Assembly: GCF_000315235.1 (NCBI RefSeq)
Contig: NZ_BALG01000021.1
Coordinates: 1 to 40,985 of the forward strand
DNA: 40,985 nucleotides
From: Paenibacillus popilliae ATCC 14706
GTDB lineage: Bacteria; Bacillota; Bacilli; Paenibacillales; Paenibacillaceae
Direction of reading: 5' to 3'
The notes under the pieces: generated by a model
Told to the model about the DNA's origin: nothing
Database searches by the model: none
Seen by the model: the letters and a program-made list of their open reading frames with translations, nothing else
Shown: one piece after another, positions 1 through 11,594 of the stretch
How positions within the stretch are numbered: the stretch's first letter is position 1
Layout: each line of letters starts with the position of its first letter
Program-made: the position numbers and the translations under genes

Positions 1-144
1 GTGATTCAGAAGAAGCAGGGTGCGCCTTCGGCAGAAGCCAAGCTTCGGGAGTTGTTCGGCGAGGAGCAAGTGGAGTTGATTACCAAAGAGAAGGGGTACC
101 GTATCTATCGAGCTGTCAAAGAGGCAGCTTACATTCAAAGTTGA
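1..144 (+). CDS. C-terminal end of a class I SAM-dependent methyltransferase (YbxB/RsmC-like), 5' truncated by the window edge
   Basis: Frame 1 is open from the first base to TGA at 142-144 and encodes 47 residues. The stretch VIQKKQGAPSAEAKL followed by a GY(R/F)-type end resembles the C terminus of the RsmC-like methyltransferase that sits just upstream of rpoB in Bacillus (YbxB). The GTG at position 1 is very unlikely to be the true start, because the SAM-binding core of the family would lie upstream of the window. The family methylates RNA, probably rRNA, using S-adenosylmethionine; the exact target cannot be read from this fragment. The rpoB promoter overlaps its stop codon. Confidence 0.75.
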   Translation: MIQKKQGAPSAEAKLRELFGEEQVELITKEKGYRIYRAVKEAAYIQS

Positions 145-169
145 CTCTACATGCCCATTATGGTATTAT
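141..169 (+). promoter_or_regulatory. sigma-A-type promoter for rpoB-rpoC
   Basis: TTGACT at 141-146, a 17-nt spacer and TATTAT at 164-169. The -35 box overlaps the TGA stop (142-144) of the methyltransferase gene. A second perfect TATAAT lies at 172-177 but lacks a good -35. Transcription from here would give a leader of about 330 nt before rpoB. Confidence 0.6.
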
Positions 170-504
170 TATATAATGTCAGTATTAGGATGGCCTTCAT
201 GTCTTTACATGACCAAAATGTCAAGCTTTTTTTGAATAAGCGAATACATTTTCGTGAAATGAAGTATAATGTTTACATTTTGGGCAAGTCTATCGGATAT
301 GAAGGATGTTCTACAACAGGAAACGACGGCACGGAGAAACGGCGTCCATCGGAAAAGGCGTTTTATCGTGAACGTACGTTTTTCTTTTTGTTTGATCAAC
401 CCATTTTCTCGTTTTCAGAGTCTCTTTCGTGACTTTATTATAAAGGATATCGAAAAGGATTCGCAATCCAATTTTTGTAAGTAGACATGAGGGGTGAGTT
501 AAAG
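145..504 (+). other. untranslated region upstream of rpoB
   Basis: A 360-base stretch without a credible gene. It holds the promoter elements described separately, is AT-rich up to about 300, and has an imperfect stem near 351-383 followed by a T-rich run (weak attenuator-like, not convincing). Short open frames here have no ribosome-binding site. Confidence 0.5.
243..270 (+). promoter_or_regulatory. possible second rpoB promoter with a perfect -10 box
   Basis: TATAAT at 265-270 is a perfect -10 hexamer. The best-placed -35 (AATACA, 243-248, 16-nt spacer) matches the consensus only in its second half. No extended -10 TG is present. This is a weak call. Confidence 0.3.
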
Positions 505-3500
505 TTGGCAGGACATCTTGTTCAGTATGGTCGACGCACTCGGCGCAGCTATGCGCGCATCAAAGAGGTACTCGAAGTCCCGAACTTGATTGAAATCCAA
601 CAGAAATCGTACGAATGGTTTTTGGACGAAGGACTGCGTGAGATGTTCCAAGACATTTCGCCGATTCAGGATTTCACGGGTAACTTGGTTCTGGAGTTTA
701 TCGATTACAGCTTGGGCGAGCCTAAGTATTCGGTCGATGAATCGAAGGAACGTGATGTAACGTATGCAGCACCGCTCCGGGTCAAAGTGCGTCTCCTCAA
801 TAAAGAGACCGGAGAAGTCAAAGAGCAAGAAGTGTTTATGGGTGATTTCCCGCTCATGACGGAGACAGGCACGTTCATCATCAACGGTGCGGAACGTGTT
901 ATTGTCAGCCAGTTGGTTCGCTCCCCAAGTGTCTATTTCAGTACGAAAGTCGACAAGAACGGGAAGAAGACATACACGGCAACCGTCATCCCGAACCGCG
1001 GAGCATGGCTTGAGCTGGAGATGGACGCCAAGGATATCATTTATGTCCGGATTGACCGTACACGGAAGATTCCGGTCACCGTCCTTCTTCGCGCCTTGGG
1101 CTTCGGTACGGATGAGCAAATTCTAGAGCTGCTTGGCCAGGACGAATACATCCGGAACACGCTGGATAAAGACAATACCGATTCAACGGAAAAAGCGCTG
1201 ATTGAAATCTATGAGCGCCTGCGTCCGGGTGAACCGCCGACATTGGATAATGCGAGAAGCTTGCTCATCGCACGTTTCTTCGACCCTAAACGTTATGATC
1301 TGGCTAACGTGGGCCGTTACAAGATGAATAAAAAGCTTCATATCAAGAACCGTCTCTTCAACCAGCGCCTCGCCGAGACGCTTATCGATGTGGAGACGGG
1401 CGAGATCGTGGCCGAAGCAGGGCAGATGATCGATCGCCGTCTACTGGATGAGATCATGCCACGCCTGGAGAACGGCGTCGGATTCAAGACGTATCACGTC
1501 GCAGGCGGAGTGATGGAATCGGACGATATTCCGATGCAGGTCATCGACGTCTTCTCGCCGCTGGAGGAAGGCAAAGTCATCAAGGTCATTTCCAACGGCA
1601 ACATCGACAAATCGGTGAAGAACATTACGCCAGCCGATATCATCTCCTCGATCAACTATTTCATCAACCTGCTGCATGGCATCGGCAGTACGGATGATAT
1701 TGACCATCTGGGCAACCGCCGTCTCCGTTCGGTTGGCGAATTGCTGCAGAACCAGTTCCGGATCGGTCTGTCCCGGATGGAACGCGTCGTCCGCGAACGG
1801 ATGTCCATTCAGGATGCGAGCGTCATTACGCCGCAAGCACTGATTAATATCCGTCCGGTCATTGCCTCGATCAAGGAGTTCTTCGGCAGCTCGCAGCTGT
1901 CCCAGTTCATGGACCAGACGAACCCGTTGGCGGAATTGACGCACAAGCGCCGTCTGTCTGCGCTCGGACCGGGCGGTCTGACGCGGGAACGCGCCGGCTT
2001 CGAAGTCCGCGACGTTCACCACTCCCACTATGGGCGGATGTGTCCGATCGAGACGCCGGAAGGTCCGAACATCGGTCTGATCAACTCCTTGTCCACCTTC
2101 GCTCGCGTCAACGAGTACGGATTCATCGAAGCTCCGTATCGTTGGGTCGATCCGAAGACCGGCAAGGTCACGGTACAGATTGATTATATGACGGCGGATG
2201 AGGAAGACAACTACGTCATCGCCCAGGCGAACGCGCTGTTGAATGAAGACGGCTCGTTCAAGGACGATACGGTTATCGTCCGCTACAACAAGCAGTCCGA
2301 CAATATTTTGACGATGCCGAGCGAGCGCGTCGATTATATGGACGTCTCGCCGAAGCAGGTCGTGTCGGTTGCGACCGCGCTCATTCCGTTTCTGGAGAAC
2401 GACGACTCCAACCGTGCGCTAATGGGTTCCAACATGCAGCGGCAAGCAGTGCCTCTGCTGGTGCCGGAAGCGCCGTTCGTCGGAACCGGAATGGAGCACA
2501 AGTCTGCGAAGGACTCCGGTGTCTGCATCGTGTCCAAAGTGGACGGCGTCGTGGAGCGCGTTACGGCGAACGAGATTCAGGTCCGCCGCATTGAAATGAT
2601 TGACGGCAAAGAGGTCAAGGGAGACCTCGTCAAATATAAATTGCAGAAGTTCATGCGTTCCAACCAAGGAACGTGCATCAACCAGCGTCCGATCGCGAAG
2701 AAAGGCGAAATCGTCAAGAAGGGCGATATTTTGGCGGATGGTCCGTCCACGGAAATAGGCGAACTAGCGCTGGGACGCAACGTTGTCGTTGCCTTCATGA
2801 CTTGGGAAGGCTACAACTACGAGGACGCGATTCTGCTGTCCGAGAAAATGGTCAAAGAAGACGTCTACACCTCAATCCATATTGAAGAGTACGAGTCGGA
2901 AGCCCGCGACACGAAGCTGGGGCCGGAAGAGATTACGCGCGATATCCCGAACGTCGGGGAAGAAGCGCTGAAGAATCTTGACGAGCGCGGTATTATCCGT
3001 GTGGGCGCCGAGATCAAGGCCGGCGATATTCTCGTCGGTAAAGTAACGCCAAAAGGGGTTACCGAGTTGACGGCGGAAGAGCGTCTCTTGCACGCGATCT
3101 TCGGCGAAAAAGCACGCGAGGTGCGCGACACGTCCTTGCGCGTTCCGCACGGAACCGACGGGATTGTCGTCGACGTGAAGGTGTTCACGCGGGAGAACGG
3201 CGATGAATTGCCTCCAGGCGTCAATCAACTGGTACGTGCTTATATTGCCCAAAAGCGAAAAATATCCGAAGGGGATAAAATGGCGGGACGCCACGGCAAC
3301 AAAGGGGTCATTGCTCGCATTCTGCCGGAAGAGGATATGCCGTTCCTGCCGGATGGGACGCCGGTTCAAGTCGTATTGAACCCGCTCGGTGTTCCTTCCC
3401 GGATGAACATTGGCCAGGTGCTCGAGGTTCACTTGGGTATGGCTGGCCGTTATCTCGGCATGCACATGGCTACGCCGGTCTTCGACGGCGCGACCGAGTA

Positions 3501-4047
3501 CAACGTATTCGACACGATGGAAGAAGCCGGTATGCAACGCAACGGCAAGACGATCCTGTACGATGGCCGCACGGGCGAGCCGTTCGAGCGTGAAGTCACG
3601 GTCGGCGTCATGTACATGATTAAGCTCGCTCACATGGTTGACGACAAGATACACGCCCGTTCCACCGGTCCATACTCACTCGTTACGCAGCAGCCGCTTG
3701 GCGGTAAAGCCCAGTTCGGCGGACAGCGCTTCGGGGAGATGGAGGTGTGGGCGCTTGAAGCTTACGGCGCCGCCTATACGCTGCAAGAGATTCTTACCGT
3801 CAAATCCGACGACGTTGTCGGCCGGGTGAAGACGTATGAATCGATCGTCAAGGGCGAGAATGTGCCGGAACCGGGTGTTCCAGAGTCCTTCAAGGTCTTG
3901 ATCAAAGAGCTGCAAAGCTTGGGTATGGATGTCAAGATTTTGACGGAGAACGAGGAAGAAATCGAAATGCGAGAATTCGACGATGACGATGATATTCCGC
4001 AAGACAAGCTGAACCTTGACATGGATGACGAATACGTGGCGGAATAA
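505..4047 (+). CDS. rpoB: RNA polymerase subunit beta
   Basis: The catalytic-core beta subunit of RNA polymerase, 1180 aa, close to the usual length in Bacillus (about 1190). I chose TTG at 505 (MAGHLVQYG...) because GAGGGGTGAG at 489-498 sits 6 nt upstream and family proteins start there; the in-frame ATG at 487 has no ribosome-binding site. The rifampicin pocket is intact and wild type in type: [11 protein letters not shown] and [13 protein letters not shown], with D470, H480 and S485 at the positions of E. coli D516, H526 and S531. The [12 protein letters not shown] motif of the active-site region is present. The protein ends in an acidic tail ([14 protein letters not shown]...). It is co-transcribed with rpoC, 168 bp downstream, across an intercistronic hairpin. 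Confidence 0.98.
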   Translation: MAGHLVQYGRRTRRSYARIKEVLEVPNLIEIQQKSYEWFLDEGLREMFQDISPIQDFTGNLVLEFIDYSLGEPKYSVDESKERDVTYAAPLRVKVRLLNKETGEVKEQEVFMGDFPLMTETGTFIINGAERVIVSQLVRSPSVYFSTKVDKNGKKTYTATVIPNRGAWLELEMDAKDIIYVRIDRTRKIPVTVLLRALGFGTDEQILELLGQDEYIRNTLDKDNTDSTEKALIEIYERLRPGEPPTLDNARSLLIARFFDPKRYDLANVGRYKMNKKLHIKNRLFNQRLAETLIDVETGEIVAEAGQMIDRRLLDEIMPRLENGVGFKTYHVAGGVMESDDIPMQVIDVFSPLEEGKVIKVISNGNIDKSVKNITPADIISSINYFINLLHGIGSTDDIDHLGNRRLRSVGELLQNQFRIGLSRMERVVRERMSIQDASVITPQALINIRPVIASIKEFFGSSQLSQFMDQTNPLAELTHKRRLSALGPGGLTRERAGFEVRDVHHSHYGRMCPIETPEGPNIGLINSLSTFARVNEYGFIEAPYRWVDPKTGKVTVQIDYMTADEEDNYVIAQANALLNEDGSFKDDTVIVRYNKQSDNILTMPSERVDYMDVSPKQVVSVATALIPFLENDDSNRALMGSNMQRQAVPLLVPEAPFVGTGMEHKSAKDSGVCIVSKVDGVVERVTANEIQVRRIEMIDGKEVKGDLVKYKLQKFMRSNQGTCINQRPIAKKGEIVKKGDILADGPSTEIGELALGRNVVVAFMTWEGYNYEDAILLSEKMVKEDVYTSIHIEEYESEARDTKLGPEEITRDIPNVGEEALKNLDERGIIRVGAEIKAGDILVGKVTPKGVTELTAEERLLHAIFGEKAREVRDTSLRVPHGTDGIVVDVKVFTRENGDELPPGVNQLVRAYIAQKRKISEGDKMAGRHGNKGVIARILPEEDMPFLPDGTPVQVVLNPLGVPSRMNIGQVLEVHLGMAGRYLGMHMATPVFDGATEYNVFDTMEEAGMQRNGKTILYDGRTGEPFEREVTVGVMYMIKLAHMVDDKIHARSTGPYSLVTQQPLGGKAQFGGQRFGEMEVWALEAYGAAYTLQEILTVKSDDVVGRVKTYESIVKGENVPEPGVPESFKVLIKELQSLGMDVKILTENEEEIEMREFDDDDDIPQDKLNLDMDDEYVAE

Positions 4048-4081
4048 GACGCCGCAACTGCATCAGGACACGTTGGTATCA

Positions 4082-4127
4082 ACGGTGGCCGGAAGCCGTG
4101 CCGAGAACAGCGGTTGCCGGCCACTGT
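4082..4127 (+). other. rpoB-rpoC intercistronic stem-loop
   Basis: Arms 4082-4092 and 4117-4127 pair over 11 bp (one G-U), with core GTGGCCGG/CCGGCCAC. Pairing continues inward past one mismatch to about 17 bp, leaving a loop of about 10 nt. No U-tract follows, so it is not a Rho-independent terminator. It may be an RNA processing or stability element. Confidence 0.6.
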
Positions 4128-4215
4128 CAGCCCCTATAGATTGGAACACAGCCTGCCGCTCCTGTGTGAAGGGCAACAGCGGCGAACTCTAGTACAAATT
4201 AAGGAGGGTCGCTCC

Positions 4216-7200
4216 TTGATGGACGTCAACAATTTTGAATATATGAAGATTGGGCTCGCCTCTCCCGACAAGATTCGATCTTGGTCCCGTGGCGAAGTCA
4301 AGAAGCCGGAGACAATCAACTACCGCACGCTCAAGCCAGAGAAAGAAGGCCTGTTCTGCGAAAAGATCTTCGGACCGACGAAAGATTGGGAATGTCACTG
4401 CGGTAAGTATAAGCGGGTGCGCTATAAAGGTGTCGTCTGTGATCGATGCGGCGTTGAAGTCACGCGCCAGAAAGTGCGCCGCGAACGGATGGGCCATATC
4501 GAATTGGCTGCTCCGGTCTCGCATATCTGGTATTTCAAAGGCATTCCGAGCCGTATGGGCTTGGCACTCGACATGTCGCCCCGTTCGCTGGAAGAGATTA
4601 TTTACTTCGCCTCCTATGTTGTGACAGATCCGGGCGATACGCCACTGGAGAAGAAGCAGCTGTTGTCGGAGAAGGAATACCGCAGCTACCGCGAGAAGTA
4701 CGGCCATGCGTTTCAGGCCGGTATGGGCGCGGAAGCCGTCAAGAAGCTGTTGCATGATCTGGATGTGGAAAAAGAGCTGGCGATGCTGAAGGAAGAGCTG
4801 CGCACGGCCCAAGGCCAACGCCGCAACCGCGCGATCAAGCGTCTGGAAGTCATCGAGGCGTTCCGCAATTCGGGCAATGCGCCGGAATGGATGATCCTCG
4901 ACGTGCTGCCGGTCATTCCACCGGAGCTTCGTCCGATGGTCCAATTGGACGGCGGACGCTTCGCGACCTCCGACTTGAACGATCTGTATCGCCGAGTCAT
5001 CAACCGGAACAACCGCCTCAAGCGGCTGCTCGATCTGGGCGCGCCGGACATCATCGTCCAGAATGAGAAGCGGATGCTGCAGGAAGCCGTTGATGCTCTG
5101 ATCGACAACGGGCGCCGCGGCCGTCCGGTTACCGGACCGGGGAACCGTCCGCTCAAGTCGCTCAGCCATATGCTCAAAGGGAAGCAAGGGCGCTTCCGTC
5201 AGAACTTGCTCGGGAAGCGCGTTGATTATTCCGGACGTTCCGTTATCGTCGTCGGCCCGTATTTGAAGATGTATCAATGCGGTCTGCCGAAGGAAATGGC
5301 CTTGGAGCTGTTCAAGCCTTTCGTCATGAAGGAACTCGTAAATAAAGGCTTGGCACATAATATCAAGAGCGCGAAGCGCAAAGTCGAGCGCGTCAGTCCG
5401 GAAGTATGGGACGTCCTTGAAGAAGTGATCCGCGAGCATCCGGTTCTGTTGAATCGAGCTCCGACACTTCACCGTCTCGGTATCCAGGCATTCGAGCCGA
5501 TCCTTGTCGAAGGCCGCGCGATCCGTCTTCACCCGCTCGTCTGTACGGCGTATAACGCCGACTTCGACGGTGACCAGATGGCGGTTCACGTGCCGTTGTC
5601 TGCGGAAGCGCAAGCGGAAGCCCGCCTGCTCATGTTGGCGTCCGGCAACATCTTGAACCCGAAAGACGGTAAGCCGGTTGTTACGCCGTCCCAGGATATG
5701 GTTCTCGGATCGTTCTACCTGACGATGGACAATAAGGAAGCCAAAGGGTCGGGCATGATCTTCGCCTCTGTCAATGAAGCGGTATCCGCCTACCAGCGTG
5801 GAACGGCCTCCTTGCATGCGCGCGTCGTCATTCCGGCCAGAGCGCTGAACAAGACCACGTTCACGGAGCAGCAGCAGCAAGCGCTGCTCGTGACGACGGT
5901 GGGACGTATCATTTTCAATGAAATCTTCCCGCCGGAATTCCCTTATATCAACGAGGCTACCAAGCGCAACTTGTTCGAGGGAACGCCGGATCTCTACTTT
6001 ATTCATGAAAAGGGCGCAAATATTCAGGAGATTCTCCAGAGCATTCCGCAATCGGGCGCGGTAGGCAAAGACTATCTCGGACAAATTATTGCCCGCTGCT
6101 TCGATGTATTCCAAACGACGCTTACTTCGGTCATCCTGGACCGCATCAAGCAGATCGGATTCACGTACTCCACGCGCGCAGGGATTACGATCGCGGTGGC
6201 GGACGTTATCGTGCCACAGGAGAAGGTGGACATCCTCAAGGAGTCCGAAGAGAAGGTCAAGGTGATCACGAATCAATACCGTCGTGGTTTGATTACGAAC
6301 GACGAGCGGTATGACCGTGTCATCGAGATCTGGTCGGATACGAAGGACCGCATCACGGATATCCTCATGAAATCGATGGACCGCTATAATTCCATCATGC
6401 TCATGGTCGATTCCAAGGCGCGGGGCAACAAATCGCAGATTACTCAGCTGGGCGGGATGCGAGGGCTCATGGCGAACCCGTCCGGACGGATTATTGAATT
6501 GCCAATCAAATCGAACTTCCGCGAAGGCCTTACCGTCTTGGAGTACTTCATCTCGACGCACGGCGCGCGAAAAGGTCTCGCGGACACCGCGCTTCGTACG
6601 GCGGACTCCGGTTATTTGACCCGCCGTCTCGTCGACGTCGCGCAGGACGTGATCGTGCGCGAGGACGATTGCGGCACGGACAAAGGCTTCCTCGTCAGCA
6701 ATATTTCCGACGGCAAAGAAGTTATCGAAGGCTTGTATGACCGCATCGAGGGACGTTATTCGTTCGAGACGGTGCGCCATCCGGAGACGGGCGAAGTGCT
6801 GGTGAACCGGAACGAGCTCATCGATACCAACAAGGCCGAAGCGATCGTCAATGCTGCCGTGAAGAAGCTGATGATTCGCTCCGTGCTGAGTTGCCGCGCC
6901 CGCCACGGCGTCTGCAAAATTTGCTACGGCCGCAACCTGGCGACAGGCAAGCACGTCGAGATCGGTGAAGCGGTCGGCATTATCGCTGCGCAATCGATCG
7001 GTGAGCCGGGAACCCAGCTCACGATGCGTACGTTCCATACCGGGGGCGTCGCCGGAGATGATATTACCCAAGGTTTGCCGCGTATCCAGGAGTTGTTCGA
7101 GGCCCGCAATCCGAAGGGGCAAGCGATCATTTCCGAGATCGACGGCGTCGTCAAAGAGATTCGCGAAGCGAAGGACCGCCGCGAGGTAGAGGTTCAAGGC

Positions 7201-7839
7201 GAAGCGGAGACCAAAGTATACTCCGTTAGCTACGGCTCCCGCATCCGTGTCACCGAAGGCATGGCCATCGAAGCCGGGGACGAGATCACGGACGGCTCCA
7301 TCGACCCGAAAGAGATGCTGCGCATCAAAGGTATCCGCGGCGTGCAGAACTACATCCTTCAGGAAGTTCAGCGCGTATACCGGAACCAAGGGGTAGAAAT
7401 CAACGACAAGCACGTTGAGGTCATGATTAAGCAGATGCTGCGGAAGATCCGTATCGTCGACGCGGGAGATACGACGCTCCTTCCAGGCTCGTTCGTCGAC
7501 CTTCATGAATACGAAACAGCGAACAAGAAAGCGATCCTGTCCGGCAAAGAGCCGGCTGTCGCCAAGCCGGTGCTGCTCGGTATTACGAAGGCGTCGCTGG
7601 AGACCGATTCCTTCCTGTCGGCCGCATCGTTCCAGGAAACGACACGTGTCCTGACCGACGCCGCCATCAAGGGCAAGGTCGATCAGCTGCTCGGCCTGAA
7701 GGAGAATGTCATCATCGGGAAGCTGATCCCGGCTGGTACCGGCATGAACCGCTACCGCAGCGTGAAGCTGCTCAACCCGCTGATGGAAGAAGAGGCGGAA
7801 GAAGTGCTTGACACCGCCGGTGTTGGCGTCGCCGAATAA
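4216..7839 (+). CDS. rpoC: RNA polymerase subunit beta'
   Basis: The catalytic beta' subunit, 1207 aa. The start is TTG 4216 (MMDVNNFEY, aligning with MLDVNNFEY of Bacillus) or the adjacent ATG 4219; GGAGG at 4203-4207 gives 8 nt to TTG and 11 to ATG, so I favour TTG slightly. The N-terminal zinc ribbon is CHCG...CDRC (C60, C62, C75, C78). The catalytic NADFDGD lies at residues 447-453 (codons 5554-5574), with the three Mg-binding Asp at 449, 451 and 453. A second cysteine cluster ([13 protein letters not shown]) and the trigger-loop region ([21 protein letters not shown]) are intact. The C-terminal [25 protein letters not shown] motif region is complete. It follows rpoB in the same transcript. 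Confidence 0.98.
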   Translation: MMDVNNFEYMKIGLASPDKIRSWSRGEVKKPETINYRTLKPEKEGLFCEKIFGPTKDWECHCGKYKRVRYKGVVCDRCGVEVTRQKVRRERMGHIELAAPVSHIWYFKGIPSRMGLALDMSPRSLEEIIYFASYVVTDPGDTPLEKKQLLSEKEYRSYREKYGHAFQAGMGAEAVKKLLHDLDVEKELAMLKEELRTAQGQRRNRAIKRLEVIEAFRNSGNAPEWMILDVLPVIPPELRPMVQLDGGRFATSDLNDLYRRVINRNNRLKRLLDLGAPDIIVQNEKRMLQEAVDALIDNGRRGRPVTGPGNRPLKSLSHMLKGKQGRFRQNLLGKRVDYSGRSVIVVGPYLKMYQCGLPKEMALELFKPFVMKELVNKGLAHNIKSAKRKVERVSPEVWDVLEEVIREHPVLLNRAPTLHRLGIQAFEPILVEGRAIRLHPLVCTAYNADFDGDQMAVHVPLSAEAQAEARLLMLASGNILNPKDGKPVVTPSQDMVLGSFYLTMDNKEAKGSGMIFASVNEAVSAYQRGTASLHARVVIPARALNKTTFTEQQQQALLVTTVGRIIFNEIFPPEFPYINEATKRNLFEGTPDLYFIHEKGANIQEILQSIPQSGAVGKDYLGQIIARCFDVFQTTLTSVILDRIKQIGFTYSTRAGITIAVADVIVPQEKVDILKESEEKVKVITNQYRRGLITNDERYDRVIEIWSDTKDRITDILMKSMDRYNSIMLMVDSKARGNKSQITQLGGMRGLMANPSGRIIELPIKSNFREGLTVLEYFISTHGARKGLADTALRTADSGYLTRRLVDVAQDVIVREDDCGTDKGFLVSNISDGKEVIEGLYDRIEGRYSFETVRHPETGEVLVNRNELIDTNKAEAIVNAAVKKLMIRSVLSCRARHGVCKICYGRNLATGKHVEIGEAVGIIAAQSIGEPGTQLTMRTFHTGGVAGDDITQGLPRIQELFEARNPKGQAIISEIDGVVKEIREAKDRREVEVQGEAETKVYSVSYGSRIRVTEGMAIEAGDEITDGSIDPKEMLRIKGIRGVQNYILQEVQRVYRNQGVEINDKHVEVMIKQMLRKIRIVDAGDTTLLPGSFVDLHEYETANKKAILSGKEPAVAKPVLLGITKASLETDSFLSAASFQETTRVLTDAAIKGKVDQLLGLKENVIIGKLIPAGTGMNRYRSVKLLNPLMEEEAEEVLDTAGVGVAE

Positions 7840-7845
7840 TAGAAT

Positions 7846-7901
7846 CGTGCCACATGCCGCCGACCGCCCGCTTGAGGGGCGGCCTGGCGGCATGCTGCAC
7901 G
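7846..7901 (+). other. long imperfect hairpin after rpoC
   Basis: Three nested complementary blocks: CGTGC 7846-7850 with GCACG 7897-7901; CATGCCGCC 7853-7861 with GGCGGCATG 7886-7894; and CCGCCC 7864-7869 with GGGCGG 7877-7882. They are separated by small internal loops. The structure is GC-rich but lacks a U-run, so termination would be weak or Rho-assisted. It lies 7 nt past the rpoC stop and 39 nt before the next promoter, where a transcript end would be expected. Confidence 0.55.
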
Positions 7902-7939
7902 GTGCCGTTATCGGGCTCTCTTTCAACTAAAAATAATTC

Positions 7940-7968
7940 TTGACACATGAAATTGAAAGTGCTACTAT
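7940..7968 (+). promoter_or_regulatory. strong sigma-A-type promoter for the L7Ae-rpsL-rpsG-fusA-tuf group
   Basis: A perfect TTGACA at 7940-7945, a 17-nt spacer and TACTAT at 7963-7968. The start codon of the first gene is about 45 nt downstream of the expected transcription start. Confidence 0.75.
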
Positions 7969-8019
7969 ATCGTAGTGTGCCCAAGGCAATTACCTGTACT
8001 GTTTGGAGGAACATGATTC

Positions 8020-8277
8020 ATGTCTTATGATAAAGGGTTACAGGATGAGAAAATTAAGATTGGGACCAAGCAGACACTGAAGGTGGTAGAGCAAGGCTTA
8101 GCCGCCGAGGTGTATGTGGCGGAAGACGCCGATGCACGAATGACTTCGAACATTATCGCACTGTGCGAGAAGCAAGGCATCAAGTTGACGTATGTCCAGA
8201 CGATGCGCGAGCTTGGCAAGGCGTGCGGTATCGAGGTCGGCGCGGCTGTAGTGGCCGTCGTTCATGCGAATTCATAA
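8020..8277 (+). CDS. rplGB: L7Ae/L30e-family ribosomal protein (YbxF-like K-turn binder)
   Basis: 85 aa, a single L7Ae/L30e/S12e/Gadd45 domain: an N-terminal helix with GTKQTLKVVEQG, a central VYVAEDADARMTSNIIALCE, and LGKACGIEVGAAVVAVV at the end. The family binds kink-turn RNA; the Bacillus homologue is encoded at the same place between rpoC and rpsL. GGAGGA at 8005-8010 is 9 nt from the ATG. An out-of-frame ATG at 8013 is ignored. It is the first gene after its own promoter, with 137 bp to rpsL. Confidence 0.9.
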   Translation: MSYDKGLQDEKIKIGTKQTLKVVEQGLAAEVYVAEDADARMTSNIIALCEKQGIKLTYVQTMRELGKACGIEVGAAVVAVVHANS

Positions 8278-8414
8278 GCAAACCTATTGTTTTTGTCGAA
8301 GGGGAAGTCCGATGGCAAAAACATTTCATCTGTTTATTTATGAACCACCTGGATCTGTGGGCTTAAATGAATGAATTGTAAAGGTGTTGAAACTTATAGG
8401 AAGGGGGTGCCAAT

Positions 8415-8837
8415 ATGCCAACAATTAACCAATTGGTACGTAAAGGCCGCAAAGCCAAAGTGACAAAATCCAAATCCCCAGCTCTGCAAAGAGGATACAA
8501 CGCCCTGAAGCGTGAAGAAACGGATTTGAGCGCGCCTCAAAAACGCGGTGTCTGCACTCGTGTAGGTACGATGACACCGAAGAAACCGAACTCCGCACTT
8601 CGTAAGTATGCTCGTGTTCGCTTGACGAACCGTGTCGAGGTTACTGCTTACATCGGAGGTATCGGCCATAACCTGCAGGAGCACAGCGTTGTACTCGTGC
8701 GTGGGGGCCGGGTTAAGGATCTTCCGGGGGTTCGCTACCACATCGTTCGCGGTGCATTGGATACTGCTGGGGTGAACAACCGCATGCAAGCTCGTTCCAA
8801 GTACGGTACGAAGCGTCCGAAAGCGAAGAAATCCTAA
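8415..8837 (+). CDS. rpsL: 30S ribosomal protein S12 (uS12)
   Basis: 140 aa. S12 lies at the decoding centre and affects accuracy. The signatures [23 protein letters not shown] and [26 protein letters not shown] are complete. The lysines whose substitution gives streptomycin resistance (K56 in PKKPNS and the one in GRVKDLPG) are wild type. AAGGGGGT lies just upstream of the ATG. The 137-bp gap before it contains an AT-rich inverted repeat (8288-8295 with 8316-8323), too weak to call as a regulatory site. Confidence 0.97.
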   Translation: MPTINQLVRKGRKAKVTKSKSPALQRGYNALKREETDLSAPQKRGVCTRVGTMTPKKPNSALRKYARVRLTNRVEVTAYIGGIGHNLQEHSVVLVRGGRVKDLPGVRYHIVRGALDTAGVNNRMQARSKYGTKRPKAKKS

Positions 8838-8959
8838 TCGCGATCACCGGGAATAGGGGAGTACATCTATCTTATTCCGTTACAGAGAGAGACGCTTTCC
8901 TCGGGAGAGGGAGACGGACTCGCTTCTGCTTATGAAGTTATTTGGAAAGGGGGATTCAC

Positions 8960-9430
8960 ATGCCACGCAAAGGTCCAGTTCCTAAACGCGACGTGCTGCC
9001 GGATCCGGTGTATAACAGCAAGCTGGTTACTCGCCTGATTAACCGCATCATGATCGACGGCAAACGTGGTGTTGCTCAAACCATTCTATATGATTCTTTT
9101 GCGCTCATTCAAGAACGCACGGGGAAAGATCCTATGGAAGTGTTTGAAGCAGCATTGAAAAATATTATGCCGGTCCTTGAAGTTAAGGCTCGCCGTGTCG
9201 GCGGTTCGAACTATCAAGTGCCTATCGAAGTGAAGCCGGATCGCCGCACTTCGTTGGGATTGCGCTGGCTGGTCAACTACTCTCGCAACCGCGGAGAGAA
9301 GACCATGCAAGAACGTCTGGCAGCAGAGATTATCGATGCTTCCAACAATACAGGCGCTGCTGTTAAGAAGCGTGAAGATACGCATAAAATGGCTGAAGCG
9401 AACAAAGCATATGCTCACTACCGCTGGTAG
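8960..9430 (+). CDS. rpsG: 30S ribosomal protein S7 (uS7)
   Basis: 156 aa, the usual length. S7 initiates folding of the 16S rRNA 3' major domain and contacts the E site. I chose ATG 8960 ([20 protein letters not shown]) with AAAGGGGG at 8946-8953. An upstream in-frame TTG at 8942 would add six residues absent from the family and overlaps this ribosome-binding site. The C-terminal [13 protein letters not shown] is typical. It is 122 bp after rpsL, 62 bp before fusA. Confidence 0.97.
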   Translation: MPRKGPVPKRDVLPDPVYNSKLVTRLINRIMIDGKRGVAQTILYDSFALIQERTGKDPMEVFEAALKNIMPVLEVKARRVGGSNYQVPIEVKPDRRTSLGLRWLVNYSRNRGEKTMQERLAAEIIDASNNTGAAVKKREDTHKMAEANKAYAHYRW

Positions 9431-9492
9431 GATTCAGCTGAGCGGGTCTCGATTATTGAGTTACCTAACCCAATTTGAAGGGAGATCACTCC

Positions 9493-11568
9493 ATGGCAAG
9501 ACAGTTCTCCTTGGCAAATACGCGTAATATCGGGATTATGGCTCACATCGATGCCGGAAAAACAACGACAACGGAGCGTATTTTGTTCTACACCGGTCGT
9601 ACCCATAAGATCGGTGAAGTTCATGAAGGTGCCGCAACAATGGACTGGATGGAGCAAGAACAAGAGCGCGGTATCACGATTACATCGGCGGCAACGACCG
9701 CACAATGGAAAGGACACCGCGTCAACATTATCGATACTCCGGGCCACGTTGACTTTACGGTAGAGGTTGAGCGTTCTCTTCGCGTATTGGATGGAGCCGT
9801 AGGCGTTTTCTCTGCAAAAGAAGGCGTTGAGCCACAATCCGAGACGGTATGGCGTCAAGCTGACCGTTACGGTGTGCCCCGTATTGCTTACGTCAACAAA
9901 ATGGACATTATCGGCGCTGATTTCCTCAACGTCATCCAGTCCATGAAAGACCGTCTGCAAGCGAATGCTGTAGCGATTCAATTGCCTATCGGCGCAGAGA
10001 ATGATTTTGTAGGTATCGTCGATCTGATGGCGGAAAAAGCGTACATCTTCAAAGACGATCTCGGAAAAGAAATGGAAGAGACGGAAATTCCGGCTGATTT
10101 GAAGGACAAAGCAGCCGAACTTCGTCTAGAAATGGTTGAGAAGATTGCAGAACTCGACGAAGACTTGATGATGAAATATCTCGAAGGCGAAGAGATTACA
10201 GTTCCTGAACTGCAAGCGGCTCTCCGCAAAGGGGTATGCAACGTTCAAATCTTCCCGGTTATTTGCGGTTCTTCCTACCGCAATAAAGGCGTTCAGATGA
10301 TGATCGACACTGTCGTCGACTACCTGCCGTCTCCACTCGACGTGCCTGATATCAAAGGCCACCTCGAAGACGAAACGGAAGCGGTTCGTCATTCTTCGGA
10401 CGAAGATCCGTTCTCGGCACTCGCGTTCAAGATTATGACAGACCCTTACGTCGGTAAGCTGACATTCTTCCGCGTATACTCCGGCGTACTGAACTCCGGT
10501 TCTTACGTCTTGAATGCAACGAAGGGCAAGCGCGAGCGCATTGGCCGTATCCTGCAAATGCATGCGAACAGCCGTGAAGAGATCGGTACGGTTTACTCCG
10601 GCGATATCGCAGCTGCCGTAGGCTTGAAAGATACGGGCACAGGCGACACGCTGTGCGACGAGAAGCATCCGATTATTCTGGAATCGATGAACTTCCCTGA
10701 GCCGGTTATCCACATTGCCGTCGAGCCGAAGACCAAAGCGGACCAAGACAAACTTGGCGTAGCTATAGCGAAGCTGACGGAAGAGGATCCTACGCTCCAC
10801 GCTCACACGGACGAAGAAACAGGTCAAACGATCTTGGGTGGTATGGGTGAGCTTCACCTTGACATCATCATCGACCGTATGCGTCGCGAGTTCAAAGTTG
10901 AAACGAATATCGGTAACCCGCAAGTTGCTTATCGCGAAACATTCCGTACACCGGCACGTGTTGAAGGTAAGTTCGTGCGTCAGTCCGGTGGCCGCGGTCA
11001 ATACGGTCACGTATGGATCGAGTTCGAACCACAAGAGCCAGGTGCAGGCTTTACATTTGAGAACAAGATCGTCGGCGGGGTTGTGCCGCGCGAATATATC
11101 GCACCGGTACAAGCGGGAATCGAAGAAGCGATGCAGAATGGTATCTTGGCCGGTTATCCGATGGTAGACATCAAAGCAAGGATCGTCGACGGTTCTTACC
11201 ACGATGTCGACTCCAGTGAAATGGCGTTTAAGATTGCCGGTTCCATGGCGCTTAAAGCAGCGAAGGACAAGTGTAACCCTGTTCTTCTCGAGCCAGTTAT
11301 GAAGGTCGAGGTTACCGTGCCTGAAGAGTACATGGGCGACGTCATGGGTATGCTGAACTCCCGCCGCGGTCGCATCGAAGGGATGGATTCGCGCGCAGGT
11401 GCACAGATTATCCGTGCCAAGGTGCCTCTCGCAGAGATGTTCGGATATTCCACAACGCTTCGTTCCGGTACGCAAGGCCGCGGTGTATTCTCAATGGAAC
11501 TCTCTCACTATGAAGAAGTTCCACGGAATATCTCGGAAGAGATCATTTCCAAGAGCAAAGGCGTGTAA
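9493..11568 (+). CDS. fusA: translation elongation factor G
   Basis: 691 aa GTPase that drives translocation and, with RRF, ribosome recycling. The P-loop AHIDAGKT is at residues 17-24, followed by the switch region [17 protein letters not shown] and NKMD. Domain II, the III-V region ([15 protein letters not shown]) and the C-terminal [15 protein letters not shown] loop region are all present. The start is ATG 9493 after AAGGGAGA; an in-frame upstream TTG at 9475 adds six non-conserved residues. The sequence is of the housekeeping EF-G type rather than a tetracycline-protection paralogue. Confidence 0.98.
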   Translation: MARQFSLANTRNIGIMAHIDAGKTTTTERILFYTGRTHKIGEVHEGAATMDWMEQEQERGITITSAATTAQWKGHRVNIIDTPGHVDFTVEVERSLRVLDGAVGVFSAKEGVEPQSETVWRQADRYGVPRIAYVNKMDIIGADFLNVIQSMKDRLQANAVAIQLPIGAENDFVGIVDLMAEKAYIFKDDLGKEMEETEIPADLKDKAAELRLEMVEKIAELDEDLMMKYLEGEEITVPELQAALRKGVCNVQIFPVICGSSYRNKGVQMMIDTVVDYLPSPLDVPDIKGHLEDETEAVRHSSDEDPFSALAFKIMTDPYVGKLTFFRVYSGVLNSGSYVLNATKGKRERIGRILQMHANSREEIGTVYSGDIAAAVGLKDTGTGDTLCDEKHPIILESMNFPEPVIHIAVEPKTKADQDKLGVAIAKLTEEDPTLHAHTDEETGQTILGGMGELHLDIIIDRMRREFKVETNIGNPQVAYRETFRTPARVEGKFVRQSGGRGQYGHVWIEFEPQEPGAGFTFENKIVGGVVPREYIAPVQAGIEEAMQNGILAGYPMVDIKARIVDGSYHDVDSSEMAFKIAGSMALKAAKDKCNPVLLEPVMKVEVTVPEEYMGDVMGMLNSRRGRIEGMDSRAGAQIIRAKVPLAEMFGYSTTLRSGTQGRGVFSMELSHYEEVPRNISEEIISKSKGV

Positions 11569-11594
11569 TTCGCCGACCAGATGATTGTAACGGC

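Noticed and set aside
151-432. 93-codon frame in the rpoB leader
   Set aside because: No ribosome-binding site and composition unlike a protein.
487-504. ATG 487 as the rpoB start
   Set aside because: No ribosome-binding site, six extra residues not in the family; the good site at 489-498 serves TTG 505.
1879-1959. Rifampicin-resistance substitutions in rpoB
   Set aside because: The pocket residues (D470, H480, S485) are wild type.
4189-7926. A 1245-codon open frame on the minus strand, opposite rpoC
   Set aside because: rpoC is certain on the plus strand. The open antisense frame follows from G/C-rich third positions and the protein has no recognisable domain or start site.
8415-8837. Streptomycin-resistance substitutions in rpsL
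   Set aside because: The relevant lysines in PKKPNS and GRVKDLPG are unchanged.
10126-11475. Long minus-strand frame opposite fusA (449 codons)
   Set aside because: Same cause; no protein-like pattern.
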